Shown in pieces: positions 1-8,635 of a stretch of 64,000 nucleotides of DNA. Source of the DNA: Prochlorococcus marinus XMU1412 (GTDB lineage Bacteria > Cyanobacteriota > Cyanobacteriia > PCC-6307 > Cyanobiaceae); assembly GCF_017696315.1 (NCBI RefSeq), contig NZ_JAAORJ010000001.1, forward strand, positions 331,526 to 395,525. The letters run 5' to 3'. A program made the translations under genes and the position numbers. The first letter of the stretch is position 1. Each line of letters opens with the position of its first letter. The notes under the pieces are model-generated. The model had not been told where the DNA came from, did no database searches, and saw nothing but the letters and a program-made list of their open reading frames with translations.

Positions 1-155
1 GCGAACCATGCAGTACTAGCAGTGATGGTAAAAAAATAGGGTTTCCATCTTCTTTGATATAAGTAACCCGATCCTAAACCAGGAAGAAAATTCAAAAAAG
101 ATGCTACCCACCCTTTTGAAGATGCAAGTATTTCGTCTCTTGAAGGATAAGACAT
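1..155 (-). CDS. Partial small membrane protein, N-terminal part only
   Basis: An ATG at 153-155 on the minus strand opens a frame of 51 codons that runs off the left edge. The visible protein begins MSYPSRDEILASSKGW and then has a Leu/Gly-rich stretch with GLGSGYLYQRRW followed by Tyr-Phe-Phe. The pattern of a short hydrophilic head, a glycine-rich turn and a basic Gln-Arg-Arg resembles TM2-type small membrane proteins, but too little is visible to place it in a family. The start is well supported because the frame is open throughout and the upstream 230 bases hold no other frame. The function is unknown. Confidence 0.5.
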   Translation of the reverse strand, partial: MSYPSRDEILASSKGWVASFLNFLPGLGSGYLYQRRWKPYFFTITASTAWF

Positions 156-329
156 TTATGTTAGGTATTTATTAAATGTGAATTTATATAAGCAAAAGAT
201 ATTGCTGCACAAATTACCCAACTAAAGGGTAAGAACATTCTTATTTTTTCTTTATTGTTATTCATTTTTTAATTATGGAAAATATTTTTAAAATCTGTGG
301 ATTTAATAGATACCTTAAAACTAGAAGAA

Positions 330-358
330 TTAAAAAAGACGGTTTTTAACCGTCTTTG
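330..358 (-). terminator. Rho-independent terminator of the 385-735 gene
   Basis: A ten-base-pair stem (335-344 with 348-357, loop TTT) is followed on the minus strand by a run of T (plus-strand A at 332-337). It lies 27 bases past the stop of the minus-strand gene at 385-735, so it most likely ends that transcript. Confidence 0.75.
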
Positions 359-384
359 AAAAAAGTAATTTCTCTAAAAATAAA

Positions 385-735
385 TTATTTATCTTTTGAG
401 GCTGAGAGCACTTTAAGTTGTTTTTTTACTTCTTTTTCTCTCTCTTCAAGATGTTTTAGTTGAGCTTTAAAAGCATCTTCAAGTCTTACTTTTTGTGTTG
501 TAATTTCATCAAGCTCTTCCTGATGTTGGTTTTTCTTTAACTCCTTCATTTCACTATCGGAAATAACATATACAGGGCGATATGAAGGTGTTTCAAAAAG
601 AAGATCAAACATTGAATACATAAGTGACCTTTGAATTAGTACCAATTCAATATCTGATAATTCTTTGGAATATGAAAGGATAAATACCGAAGATATTGAT
701 ACGGCAAATACACCGAATTTCGGTTTACCTAACAT
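385..735 (-). CDS. Hypothetical protein, charged coiled-coil C-terminus
   Basis: This 116-residue protein is not recognised. The first 55 residues are fairly hydrophobic with a stretch FGVFAVSISSVFILSY that could be a signal anchor. Residues from about 65 to the end are Glu/Lys/Gln rich and heptad-like, suggesting a coiled coil. The start ATG at 733-735 is the only one giving full length. It is a single-gene unit with its own terminator just downstream. No catalytic motif is visible. Confidence 0.6.
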   Translation of the reverse strand: MLGKPKFGVFAVSISSVFILSYSKELSDIELVLIQRSLMYSMFDLLFETPSYRPVYVISDSEMKELKKNQHQEELDEITTQKVRLEDAFKAQLKHLEEREKEVKKQLKVLSASKDK

Positions 736-825
736 AACCGCCCAGTATTTACCGATCGAATTTTAAGGTATGTTTTAAAGTATTAAGAAAATGCTTCTAA
801 AAATTTAAATTAAAAAGAACTAAAA

Positions 826-1254
826 ATGGATTTAAAAATTACTAAAACATTAGTAATCCCATCCAACGAAATTAAATGGCGATTTTCCAGATCCTCCGGT
901 CCTGGAGGGCAAAATGTAAATAAAATTGAAAGCAGAGTAGAGATTATTTTTGATTTAGAAGATTCCAAAGTATTAAATAATTATCAGAAAGAAATTCTTA
1001 AAAGAAACTTGAAAAACAAATTAGTAAATAATAGCTTGCGTTTAGCGGTTCAAGAACACAGAAATCAAGTATTAAATAGGCAGCTAGCTTTAATGAAATT
1101 TAGTTCAATCATAAAAAATGCTTTAAATAAACCATTTAAATTAAGAAAATCTACACAACCTACTAAAGCATCACAAAAGAAAAGAGTTGAGGTTAAGAAA
1201 AAACGCGGCGAATTGAAAAAAAGTCGACAAAAAGAAAAAATTTATCAAATATGA
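826..1254 (+). CDS. arfB: Alternative ribosome-rescue factor / peptidyl-tRNA hydrolase ArfB
   Basis: This 142-residue protein has the class-I release-factor signature SSGPGGQNVNK with the catalytic GGQ at about residues 27-29. It ends in a long Lys/Arg-rich tail (about residues 110-142). That combination is diagnostic of ArfB (YaeJ), which frees stalled ribosomes on non-stop mRNA by hydrolysing peptidyl-tRNA while the basic tail sits in the empty mRNA channel. Length matches the family, and there is no codon-recognition domain as in RF1/RF2. It is transcribed away from the gene at 385-735. Confidence 0.93.
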   Translation: MDLKITKTLVIPSNEIKWRFSRSSGPGGQNVNKIESRVEIIFDLEDSKVLNNYQKEILKRNLKNKLVNNSLRLAVQEHRNQVLNRQLALMKFSSIIKNALNKPFKLRKSTQPTKASQKKRVEVKKKRGELKKSRQKEKIYQI

Positions 1255-1326
1255 ATTAACTAAATAAATTTTTTCCTCGCAGATTGCAATCAAAGCATGT
1301 GATAAATTTAATTTTATTTTGATTTA

Positions 1327-1575
1327 TTGAATTCAACTAATGATTTCTGGTTAATTGACTCTAATTTTGTAGGGGTGATGCGTTTCTACAAAGATAGAGA
1401 TTATTCTGATAAATCTATTGATTATATGTTTATTGAAGAAGGAATTATTATGGGAATTCATGGAGAAAATCCTCCATTAATGAAAACTAGAAAAAAAATT
1501 GTTATTGAAGAAGCAAGATTATTATGGCAAAAATTGTTAAATGAAGGTTGGCAAAAAACTAATAAAAAATGGTGA
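1327..1575 (+). CDS. DUF1651-like small protein
   Basis: This 82-residue protein appears to start at TTG 1327, since no in-frame ATG gives a fuller protein. The C-terminal half contains basic residues, then EEARLLWQKLLNEGW near residues 60-75. This Ala-x-x-x-Trp-x-x-Leu-x-x-x-Gly-Trp ending is typical of the cyanobacterial DUF1651 family, many copies of which occur in marine picocyanobacteria. No biochemical role is known for the family. The family call rests on this motif only. Confidence 0.7.
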   Translation: MNSTNDFWLIDSNFVGVMRFYKDRDYSDKSIDYMFIEEGIIMGIHGENPPLMKTRKKIVIEEARLLWQKLLNEGWQKTNKKW

Positions 1576-1597
1576 GGAAATTCTACAAAAATTTTTT

Positions 1598-1768
1598 TTA
1601 ATTTAAGAAAGTAAATGAACCTTTAGGGTATAGCTTGGAAATTTTTTCCTGTTGCAAATATTTCTTTTTTTTGACGTCGTTTTCATATCTTCTCAACATC
1701 ATTAGATAGTTTGTAACTCCAAAAATTATTAAAAACACAATAAATCTTATTCCTGCATCAAAGTTCAT
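1598..1768 (-). CDS. Small single-pass membrane protein
   Basis: I place the start at the internal ATG at 1766-1768, giving 56 residues (MNFDAGIRF and on). A longer frame to 1810 adds a polar 14-residue leader that would separate the transmembrane segment from the N-terminus. One transmembrane helix spans about residues 6-24, followed by a basic tail with Arg-Arg and Lys-Lys-Lys-Lys. Function unknown. Confidence 0.5.
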   Translation of the reverse strand: MNFDAGIRFIVFLIIFGVTNYLMMLRRYENDVKKKKYLQQEKISKLYPKGSFTFLN

Positions 1769-1830
1769 ATGAATATTAAGCTTTATTTTAATCTGACAAT
1801 TACTAATCAAAAATCAATCGGTATTTATAT

Positions 1831-2691
1831 CTAATTAATACGTCTAGTAAAAATCTTTTTTGATTGTACGGTATAAAAAATACATAATAAAAGTAATATC
1901 AAAATTGCACTAAAGCTTCCGATTGGGTTTGGAATATTTTGTGTAAAAGGCCCTGCTAAAAAAGAAGGTGTATTTTCTTTGAATTCTATTAATCCGTTAT
2001 TTAATAAAAACCAAATACCCACTAGTCCTCCATGAATTCCTATGCAATTCCATAAAGAACCTTTATCTCTAATTTTTACTAATGATAGAAATATCCCAAG
2101 TAAAATAAATCCCAAACGTAATCCTACTATGTTCCAAAAGATCTCATTTGATAAATTATGAACGAAGCTAAATATTATAGCTTGTAAAGCTATTGATATT
2201 TTTGTGCCATATTCAAATTTTAATTCTTCTAGTAACCAGCCCCTAAATATTATTTCCTCTGCGAATCCAACACCTAATCCCAGTAGAATAGAATTTAAAA
2301 ATATTATTGGCGAGAATTCACCTATCCAAGAAATATAATTTTTTTGCAATAGTGGTACCAGAATTAGCATTATTAAAACTAAAGCAAATAAAATACCTTG
2401 TGAAAAATTGAAAAAGTTTTTCAAGAATTTGTCTTTTGTTATCCCAAGAAGTATCCAAGCACTTGATTTGTTATGTTTGATATAAAACCAATATGGGAGT
2501 AAAAAGATAAAAAGTAAGAAAGTAATAATAGTACCAATTAATGATAAATTATCTTTTTCAAAATTAAACAATAAAAGTGGCTGAGATAAAGCCCAGCCAA
2601 TGCCATAAAGAATAGGAATAAAAAATATAGTGGATAAAAATCTTGGTCTTAAAAGAAAAAAACTTCTAATTAGTATCATTAAATTTTTCAT
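1831..2691 (-). CDS. CPBP-family intramembrane metalloprotease (CAAX/Abi type)
   Basis: This 286-residue polytopic membrane protein carries the three CPBP motifs: EEIIFR (E145, E146, R150), a His in FSFVHN (H178) and a late His in IGIHGG (H220). These residues bind the metal and act in catalysis in CPBP/Rce1-type proteases. At least six hydrophobic segments are visible. Bacterial members are linked to bacteriocin immunity, protein maturation or unknown substrates, and cyanobacteria carry several. The substrate cannot be inferred here. The neighbouring small genes do not suggest an operon role. Confidence 0.88.
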   Translation of the reverse strand: MKNLMILIRSFFLLRPRFLSTIFFIPILYGIGWALSQPLLLFNFEKDNLSLIGTIITFLLFIFLLPYWFYIKHNKSSAWILLGITKDKFLKNFFNFSQGILFALVLIMLILVPLLQKNYISWIGEFSPIIFLNSILLGLGVGFAEEIIFRGWLLEELKFEYGTKISIALQAIIFSFVHNLSNEIFWNIVGLRLGFILLGIFLSLVKIRDKGSLWNCIGIHGGLVGIWFLLNNGLIEFKENTPSFLAGPFTQNIPNPIGSFSAILILLLLCIFYTVQSKKIFTRRIN

Positions 2692-2708
2692 TTTACTTTG
2701 AATATTAA

Positions 2709-2906
2709 TTAACCCCAGCCTTTGCCTTTTATTATTCTAACTACTTGTTCAAAAAGTTTTAGCTTTTTCTTTTTACTATAATTTATGTTTTTTGAAAGAT
2801 TAGATAAATCTTTATAAAATTGCCGAGTTATTTTATCTTCTTTATCACTAGGCCATAGTAAGTCTGAGCCCTCTTCATATTCTTCTTTATATCTTTCTTT
2901 ATTCAA
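2709..2906 (-). CDS. Hypothetical small charged protein
   Basis: This 65-residue soluble protein is unrecognised. It begins MNKERYKEEYEEGSDLLWPSD, is rich in Lys and Glu, and ends in GKGWG. It lies 17 bases upstream of the CPBP protease gene in the same direction, so the two may be cotranscribed. Confidence 0.6.
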   Translation of the reverse strand: MNKERYKEEYEEGSDLLWPSDKEDKITRQFYKDLSNLSKNINYSKKKKLKLFEQVVRIIKGKGWG

Positions 2907-2995
2907 ATTTTTTTTATATCGTAATAATTTAAATTTTACTTATTGCAAATGCTTAAAAGTGATGTTTATTAAATTTGTGTATTTATTTAAAATTT

Positions 2996-3085
2996 ATGCT
3001 GATTAATCTTTCAACTTTAGTTTTTACATTATTATCTCCATTGCTTATTTTTGCAGTAATAGTATCGGTTTACTTATTTCATTAG
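2996..3085 (+). CDS. Very small single-transmembrane protein
   Basis: An ATG at 2996 opens 29 codons ending at TAG 3083-3085. The protein is almost entirely a hydrophobic helix (begins MLINLSTLVFTLLSP, ends SVYLFH). The size recalls small photosystem or cytochrome b6f subunits, but it does not match any I know by sequence. No clear ribosome binding site is visible, so it could be a chance frame. Confidence 0.35.
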   Translation: MLINLSTLVFTLLSPLLIFAVIVSVYLFH

Positions 3086-3283
3086 GAAGTATTTAAAAAT
3101 AAACTTAATTAATTTAAGGGTGTATTATGCCTACTTTTTCTAATGCAAATGATAAAACTGCAATTACAGCCATTAGTGTTAAGATCTTGTTCTTTTTAAT
3201 GAAATCCATAATGCATATTAATAATCTTTTTATTAAATTCTTATATAAAATAATAAATAATTATAATCATTATAACAATTACA

Positions 3284-3424
3284 ATGGAACCCATTTATTT
3301 AGGAGATTTAGTTCCCTCAATAGCTTCTTATAAAAAGATAATTGAAAAATTTGATAAAGGTATAAAAGAAGGGGAATTTTATGAAGAACCTATTGGAGGA
3401 GATTTTAATTACCCTGATTGGTAA
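3284..3424 (+). CDS. Hypothetical 46-residue protein
   Basis: An ATG at 3284 opens a 46-codon frame ending at TAA 3422-3424 (begins MEPIYLGDLVPS, ends FNYPDW). The stop is two bases before the ATG of the next gene at 3427, which is the tight spacing of a two-gene operon and the main reason to believe it. Composition is ordinary soluble. Not recognised. Confidence 0.5.
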   Translation: MEPIYLGDLVPSIASYKKIIEKFDKGIKEGEFYEEPIGGDFNYPDW

Positions 3425-3426
3425 AT

Positions 3427-3609
3427 ATGCTTACTACAAAAATAACTTTTGCCTTGGCAGATTGGATTAGAGAGTGGCGTAAGTGCCGGGATAATAATCC
3501 TTCTATTGATGAGTGTGTAAAATTTGTTCAGTGGAAATTAGAAGATTATAAACTTTCTGATAGTGATAAAAGAATAATTGAATCTATTTTGCTCTATGAA
3601 TCTGAATAA
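3427..3609 (+). CDS. Hypothetical small cyanobacterial protein
   Basis: I take ATG 3427 as the start (60 residues), because the nine upstream bases in frame overlap the end of the preceding small gene. The protein has WIREWRKCRDN near residue 13 and SDKRIIESILLYESE at the end and looks helical. No family recognised. It is tightly coupled to the small gene before it. Confidence 0.55.
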   Translation: MLTTKITFALADWIREWRKCRDNNPSIDECVKFVQWKLEDYKLSDSDKRIIESILLYESE

Positions 3610-3689
3610 ATAAGGGATTATAGACTTTAATTTTTATTTTTATCTATAAAAAACAAAGGATCATTAAAATCCTCTTACAAATTAAGAAA

Positions 3690-4045
3690 AAAGTAAATCA
3701 GCATATTTACGGATTTACTGAAAATATAAAAAGGAGTAATTTATAAATGTTGAGTTCGGAGGCAATCTAAATGATTGATAGTCCGCCTGAAATTTAGCAA
3801 ATTCCAAAATATAGGAAGCGTATTCCTGAGAATGGGATTATTCGAAAATTAAAGTTCAATCAATTAGTCTGATAAGACTTCGCTTTATAATTACTAGCGA
3901 CAATAGGGACTGAAATTATCGAGAGAAATCCCCGAATTCACGTATTCTAGGTTTATGAGTAAATAGACTTTAAAATATGTAATTTTATATCCTGTAAGAA
4001 GGAAATCAAATATTAAAAAGGACTGTACAAGCAGTCCTTTTTTTG
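3690..4045 (+). ncRNA. Candidate structured RNA in a 500-base gene-free stretch
   Basis: Between 3610 and 4119 no frame longer than a few codons survives on either strand, yet the sequence is unusually rich in complementary segments. A stem GTAAATC / GATTTAC lies near 3692-3717. CAATC / GATTG with loop TAAAT lies near 3763-3777 inside a partly paired GGAGGC / GTCCGCC. AGTC / GACT lies near 3867-3880, CGCT / AGCG near 3882-3900, and GGGATT / AATCCC closes a domain from about 3834 to 3934. The region ends in a strong rho-independent terminator. It also has locally higher G+C than the neighbouring spacers. The promoter and exact ends are not determined. I compared it by eye with tmRNA, SRP RNA and RNase P hallmarks and saw none. 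6S RNA remains possible. Confidence 0.45.
4016..4045 (+). terminator. Strong rho-independent terminator
   Basis: A ten-pair stem AAAAGGACTG / CAGTCCTTTT with a six-base loop is followed by a run of seven or more T. No protein gene on the plus strand ends near it (the last stop is at 3609), so it most likely terminates the RNA transcribed from the preceding stretch. Confidence 0.85.
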
Positions 4046-4119
4046 TTTAACAAATTTCTTCTAAATTAGACTTCTTTTTGGATAATATGGATTAATAAAG
4101 TGATTAAAAATATTTCAAA

Positions 4120-5070
4120 ATGAAAGATCAAGTCTTGTTTCCAAAAATTGCAGTACGTGAAAAGGGTTTTTTACAAGTAAGTGATATTCATACTATTTAT
4201 TGGGAAAGATCTGGTAATCCAAATGGCAAAAAAATTCTTGTTATTCATGGAGGTCCAGGAGGAGGAAGTCAACCAAGATATAGAAGATACTTTGACCCAG
4301 ATAAATTTGATATTATTCAATTTGACCAAAGAGGTTGCGGTTCTTCAACTCCCTTCTCCGAATTAAAAGAAAATACGACCAATCATTTAGTTGATGATAT
4401 TGAGAAATTAAGGATTCTTTTAAAAATAGATACTTGGCATTTGTTTGGTGGATCTTGGGGCTCAACACTTTCACTTATATATGCGATTAAAAATCCCTCA
4501 AGAGTTATCAGCTTAACTTTGCGAGGAATATTTTTATGTAGAAAGTTTGAATTATTGTGGTTCTATCAATATGGTGCAAGTGAGATATTCCCAGATGAAT
4601 TTGAAGAATATATTTCTGTAATACCAAAAGAAGAAAGAAATGATTTAATAAGTTCTTTTTATAAATATCTAACATCATCAGATGCAAATCTTAGATCAAA
4701 AGCAGCAGCAGCTTGGACAAAATGGGAACTCTCTACAAGTCATTTAATAAATAAAAAATTTGATTTTGATAAGTCTGAAGTTAATTCTTTTTCTGATGCC
4801 TTTGCAAGGATCGAATGTCATTATTTTATTAATAATATTTTCTTAGAAGATGATTTTATTTTGAAAAATATAAAAATAATAGAATCGATTCCTACAAAAA
4901 TAATTCAGGGGAGGTATGACGTTGTATGTCCTGTTAGGAGTGCTTGGGATCTAAATAAGAAATTAAAGAATTCTGAATTAATTATTGTTAATGATGCTGG
5001 TCATTCAATGAGTGAAAAAGGTATAAGTATCGAATTAATAAAAGCTGTAAAAGGAATTGAAAATCTCTAA
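4120..5070 (+). CDS. pip: Proline iminopeptidase, alpha/beta-hydrolase
   Basis: This 316-residue protein has the iminopeptidase oxyanion motif HGGPGGG (about residues 43-49), FDQRGCGSS (68-76), and the nucleophile elbow GGSWGS with Ser112. The acid is likely the Asp in GRYDVVCP (about residue 268) and the base His in AGHSMSE (about 293). It should release N-terminal proline from peptides in the cytoplasm, serving peptide turnover. Length and motif order match the S33 family. It follows a strong terminator, so it should have its own promoter in 4046-4119. Confidence 0.93.
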   Translation: MKDQVLFPKIAVREKGFLQVSDIHTIYWERSGNPNGKKILVIHGGPGGGSQPRYRRYFDPDKFDIIQFDQRGCGSSTPFSELKENTTNHLVDDIEKLRILLKIDTWHLFGGSWGSTLSLIYAIKNPSRVISLTLRGIFLCRKFELLWFYQYGASEIFPDEFEEYISVIPKEERNDLISSFYKYLTSSDANLRSKAAAAWTKWELSTSHLINKKFDFDKSEVNSFSDAFARIECHYFINNIFLEDDFILKNIKIIESIPTKIIQGRYDVVCPVRSAWDLNKKLKNSELIIVNDAGHSMSEKGISIELIKAVKGIENL

Positions 5071-5093
5071 TAAAGTGAATATGCTTTTAAAAA

Positions 5094-5267
5094 TTAAAGG
5101 CCATTATCTTCAATATTTTGTGCAATACTCCTAAGAAGTTCGACTATATCAGAATCTTCGCATTTAGTATCTTCTTTGAGCAAAATGCACTCGTCTCTGA
5201 TACTTACATTAGTACTCCACCATATACCTGAACTATTGGTATCGTCCCATTCAAATCTTTTAGACAT
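5094..5267 (-). CDS. Hypothetical 57-residue acidic protein
   Basis: A minus-strand ATG at 5265-5267 opens 57 codons ending at 5094. The product begins MSKRFEWDDTNSSGIWW, is acidic, and ends in EDNGL. It is convergent with the iminopeptidase gene. It resembles the many short acidic orphan proteins of picocyanobacteria but is not recognised. Confidence 0.55.
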   Translation of the reverse strand: MSKRFEWDDTNSSGIWWSTNVSIRDECILLKEDTKCEDSDIVELLRSIAQNIEDNGL

Positions 5268-5394
5268 AATTAATAAAATCTAATAAATACATTAAAGGTT
5301 GCATTAGTTCATCGTGGGTTTATATATTTAATTTCAAAATTTAAAAAACTTTCCTAGGAGCTAAAAGTAATCTGGAAATTTCTGACAATAAAAT

Positions 5395-6891
5395 TTAGAA
5401 ATCTAATTTCAGTTCGTATTGTTTTTCCTTTTCCCTAGAAACAATTTTTTTATTAATTATGTTTTTTCTAAGCCTTTTTCTAGAGCCATGCTTTAAATAA
5501 ATTTCTTTTGAGATATCCCAATATCCATCCTTTTTAGTGATTTCCTGAATTTTCTTCTTTGCAGTTTTAGTACTATTTGGGATGTCAATTATTGGTCTTA
5601 TGTAATTAATTTGTTCATATTCTTCTTGATTAAATCTAGATAATAGCCATGGTTCATGAATGAAATTAAGTGATATATCCTTTAATTCTGGTATCCATTT
5701 TTTTATAAATTTACCTTGAGGATCATGATCTTTTCCCTGCTTAATAGGATTATAAATTCTAGTGGTATTTATAGACGTAGTTCCAGATTGCATTTGGCAT
5801 TGGTTCCAATGTATTCCAGGCTCATAATCTACAAATTTATTTGCTAATTCAGAACCTGAATCTTGCCATGGTAGCCATAAATTATAGCTAGCAAAAGACA
5901 TTAACATCGCTCGCATCCTAAAGTTAATCCATCCATTGAAATTTAATGAACGCATACATGCATCTATAAAAGGAAAGCCCGTATTGCCTGAACTCCATGA
6001 ATAAAGTAATTCATTATTTTTTTCTCTAATATTTTTAAAAAAAGGATGGTATTCCCTAAACTCTAGTTCTGGTTCACTTTCAAGTTTCTGAATAAAATGA
6101 CAATGCCAAGTTAATCTGCTTTTTAACATCCTGGAATTATTGTTTTTTGATATATTTGCCTCTTTAAAAATTTCTTTTAATGAAATACATCCCCAACAAA
6201 TATATGGGGATAGTCTTGTACAACTATCAAATGATTTTTCTGGGCTAGATATATCTTTTGAATAAGAATCTAATTTATTACTAAAGAAGTATTGCATTCT
6301 CTCTAAACCTTTCTTTCTTCCACCTTGCATTCTTCCTGGACAAATTCCTTTTTTAAAGGTAAAAATTTCGTCTGAGGGTATTTCTCCAATATTAAAGTTA
6401 ATAGAATTAATTTTTAATGGAGCTTTGAGTAAGTTTTTTTCGGAATTTTCTTGCCATTTTTTAGACCAATTATTCCTATCTAAATTTCCTCTAAAAACTG
6501 AAAATTGTAGAAATTCCTTCCAAATAATATTTTTGCTTAAAGCCCATTCTCTTACTTTTTGATCTCTTTTATAAGTAAGCCAATCTCCGGTTTCTTGATG
6601 GCTATATATACCTTTGATTTTAAATTTTGAACTAATTTCATCAAAAATATTAATAACATTTCCAGTCCTAATAATTAATGGTTGTCCAATCTCAGTAAGT
6701 GCATTTCTTAAATCTATTAAACTTTCTTTGCAAAATTGCCATTGTCTATCTGAATGAGTATTTTGGCTCCAAATATCTAACTCAATAATATAAATAGGTA
6801 AAATATCATTATTTTTTATAGCCTCACAGAGAGCCTCGTTATCAAAAATTCTTAAATCTTTCTTAAACCATAAAATATTTATTTCTTTCAT
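5395..6891 (-). CDS. DNA photolyase / cryptochrome family flavoprotein
   Basis: This 498-residue protein opens with the photolyase signature INILWFKKDLRIFDNEAL. The N-terminal third is the Rossmann-like antenna domain and the C-terminal two thirds the FAD domain. Typical FAD-domain blocks are visible: a Trp-His-rich stretch near RLTWHCHFIQKL, GNTGFPFIDACMRSL, NFRMRAMLMSFASYNLW, and the Asn-rich YEPGIHWNQCQMQSGTTSIN. These fit an enzyme that uses blue light to split UV-induced pyrimidine dimers, a sensible function for a surface-water phototroph. A cryptochrome role cannot be excluded without alignment of the tryptophan triad. It is divergent from tenA with an 87-base gap that should hold both promoters. 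Confidence 0.88.
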   Translation of the reverse strand: MKEINILWFKKDLRIFDNEALCEAIKNNDILPIYIIELDIWSQNTHSDRQWQFCKESLIDLRNALTEIGQPLIIRTGNVINIFDEISSKFKIKGIYSHQETGDWLTYKRDQKVREWALSKNIIWKEFLQFSVFRGNLDRNNWSKKWQENSEKNLLKAPLKINSINFNIGEIPSDEIFTFKKGICPGRMQGGRKKGLERMQYFFSNKLDSYSKDISSPEKSFDSCTRLSPYICWGCISLKEIFKEANISKNNNSRMLKSRLTWHCHFIQKLESEPELEFREYHPFFKNIREKNNELLYSWSSGNTGFPFIDACMRSLNFNGWINFRMRAMLMSFASYNLWLPWQDSGSELANKFVDYEPGIHWNQCQMQSGTTSINTTRIYNPIKQGKDHDPQGKFIKKWIPELKDISLNFIHEPWLLSRFNQEEYEQINYIRPIIDIPNSTKTAKKKIQEITKKDGYWDISKEIYLKHGSRKRLRKNIINKKIVSREKEKQYELKLDF

Positions 6892-6978
6892 AATTTTTTC
6901 TTTTAATCCTAGAAAAATAAGATTAAGTTTGTAGGTAAAAAATTTAAAAAATTTTAGAATAACTAAAAAATCAAAAAA

Positions 6979-7602
6979 ATGAAAATAACAAAAAAACTTT
7001 GGGAGGATAATTATGAGATTGCTTTACTAAGTTTAAATACAAAATTTGTTCAAGGTTTAAAGAATGGAAGTCTACCTAAAAATATATTTCAAGAATATTT
7101 AGCTCAAGATTATTTCTTTTTAGAGACTTTTGCTAAGGCTTATGGTCTTGCTGTTTCCAAATCAAAAGATAAGTACTCAATAAGGAAGTTAAGTGAACTG
7201 TTAATGGGCGTTTCAGAGGAGTTAATACTTCATGAAACGTATGCAAAAGAATGGGACATTGATTTGTCTAATAACTATATAAAAAAAGCCACTAAAAATT
7301 ATACAGATTTTCTTGATGATACTTCCAAAAGACTTAGCTCCGTTGAAATAATGTTTGCAATGACTCCATGTATGCGACTTTATTCTTGGATAGGAAAAAG
7401 TTTGTATGAGGGGGATTTTGACACTAAATATAAAGAATGGATAATTACTTATTCTGATGAGAGCTTTGAAAAGCTAGCAGATTCACTTGAAATTCTTATT
7501 GAGACTAATAAAGAAAAATATGATATTAATCAGGCTAAATATTTATACAGGAGAGCTATGGAATTGGAGTTAGATTTTTTTAATGCATATTCAGATTTCT
7601 GA
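6979..7602 (+). CDS. tenA: TenA-family thiamin salvage enzyme
   Basis: This 207-residue all-helical protein has TenA landmarks: Asp44 in EYLAQDYFFLETFAKAY, a Cys at 131 in MTPCMRLYSWIG, a Tyr near 158 and an acidic residue near 196. TenA proteins hydrolyse aminopyrimidine breakdown products of thiamin so that the pyrimidine can be reused. The TPCMRLY form resembles the plant/algal TenA_E type as well as TenA_C, and I cannot separate them by eye. The next gene is thiD, which phosphorylates the pyrimidine, so the pair forms a salvage operon (49-base gap). Confidence 0.88.
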   Translation: MKITKKLWEDNYEIALLSLNTKFVQGLKNGSLPKNIFQEYLAQDYFFLETFAKAYGLAVSKSKDKYSIRKLSELLMGVSEELILHETYAKEWDIDLSNNYIKKATKNYTDFLDDTSKRLSSVEIMFAMTPCMRLYSWIGKSLYEGDFDTKYKEWIITYSDESFEKLADSLEILIETNKEKYDINQAKYLYRRAMELELDFFNAYSDF

Positions 7603-7651
7603 TTTAAATTAAAATTTACTTATAGTACTTTCAAAGTCGAATTAATAAATC

Positions 7652-8431
7652 ATGTATTCTAAAATTGCACTTTCAATAGGCGGTAGTGACTCCGGGGGTG
7701 GAGCAGGCATCCAGGCTGACTTAAGAACTTTCATGGCCCTTAAAGTGCATGGATGTTCTGTTATTACATGTATTACAGCACAAAATAGTATAGAGGTTAC
7801 ATGCGTTCAACCAGTAGAGAAGAATACTTTATTAAATCAGTTAGATACTTTATTTGCTGATTTTGGTATTGATGCTTTAAAAACTGGAATGTTATTAAAT
7901 GAAAGGATAATTAATGATACTGCTTCAAAATTAAATACATATAAAATAACCAAAATTATTGACCCAGTAATGGTTACAAGAACTGGTTCTAAATTACTGG
8001 AAGATTCTGCTATTAATGCTTATAAAAAACTCTTATTACCAATTGCTGATTTGGTAACTCCAAATATTTATGAAGCAAATCTACTTTCTGATTTAGAAAT
8101 AAGGAGTAAAGAAGATATCGAAAATTCAGCAAGAAAAATTATTAGTCTTGGAGCTAAAGCGGTACTTATAAAAGGTGGCGGTTTAAAAGATATGAAAGGG
8201 AAGGATTTTTTCCTTGACTTAAATGGTAGAAAAGAGTGGCTATTTAATAATTTTATAAATACAAAAAATACTCACGGTAGCGGCTGTACTTTGAGTGCTG
8301 CTATTTGTGGTTACAAGGCTTTAGGTTTTGATCTATTAGATTCTATACAAAAAGCGAAATTATTTGTTGAGAAATCTTTAGACAATTCTTATCAAATAGG
8401 CTCTGGCCCTGGTCCCTTAGGCCATCATTAA
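7652..8431 (+). CDS. thiD: Hydroxymethylpyrimidine / phosphomethylpyrimidine kinase
   Basis: This 259-residue ribokinase-fold protein begins with [21 protein letters not shown], the classic ThiD N-terminus. It contains GLKTGML-like ALKTGML (about residue 76), DPVMVTRTG (about 107), and the C-terminal anion-hole motif [12 protein letters not shown] with the catalytic Cys/Gly turn. It carries out the two phosphorylations that turn HMP into HMP-PP for thiamin synthesis. Length is typical of stand-alone ThiD. It is cotranscribed with tenA. Confidence 0.96.
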   Translation: MYSKIALSIGGSDSGGGAGIQADLRTFMALKVHGCSVITCITAQNSIEVTCVQPVEKNTLLNQLDTLFADFGIDALKTGMLLNERIINDTASKLNTYKITKIIDPVMVTRTGSKLLEDSAINAYKKLLLPIADLVTPNIYEANLLSDLEIRSKEDIENSARKIISLGAKAVLIKGGGLKDMKGKDFFLDLNGRKEWLFNNFINTKNTHGSGCTLSAAICGYKALGFDLLDSIQKAKLFVEKSLDNSYQIGSGPGPLGHH

Positions 8432-8449
8432 TTATTTATAGAAGTCGAG

Positions 8450-8635
8450 TTAGAACCACCATTTTCTGTAGGGCTTTTTTAAAAATAAGATTTCTTCAGT
8501 CTCCCATCCTCCCTCCAACCACTCAAGATGCTCAAGTAATAAAGACTCACTTTCCCTTTTGCTTAATTGCCCAATTCTATTAGCAATACCATCGAACCTT
8601 ACTTTCATCAATTCCTCAATCTTGATGTTATTCAT
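8450..8635 (-). CDS. Hypothetical small protein
   Basis: This 61-residue minus-strand frame is convergent with thiD (19-base gap). It contains SKRESESLLLEHLEWLEGGW and ends in aromatic residues KWWF. Predicted helical and soluble. Not recognised. Confidence 0.55.
   Translation of the reverse strand: MNNIKIEELMKVRFDGIANRIGQLSKRESESLLLEHLEWLEGGWETEEILFLKKPYRKWWF

Noticed and set aside
3127-3333. 68-codon plus-strand frame overlapping the 3284 gene
   Set aside because: Its second half is Asn/Tyr/His-rich low-complexity translation of A/T-rich DNA and it overlaps a better-spaced small gene in another frame. The N-terminal 30 residues could be real, but I would not annotate it.
3690-4045. tmRNA or RNase P assignment for the structured stretch
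   Set aside because: No tag-peptide reading frame, no acceptor-type T loop, and no RNase P core sequences were seen, so I call it only a candidate RNA.
4181-4366. Plus-strand frame inside the iminopeptidase gene
   Set aside because: It lies fully inside a gene with all catalytic motifs in another frame.
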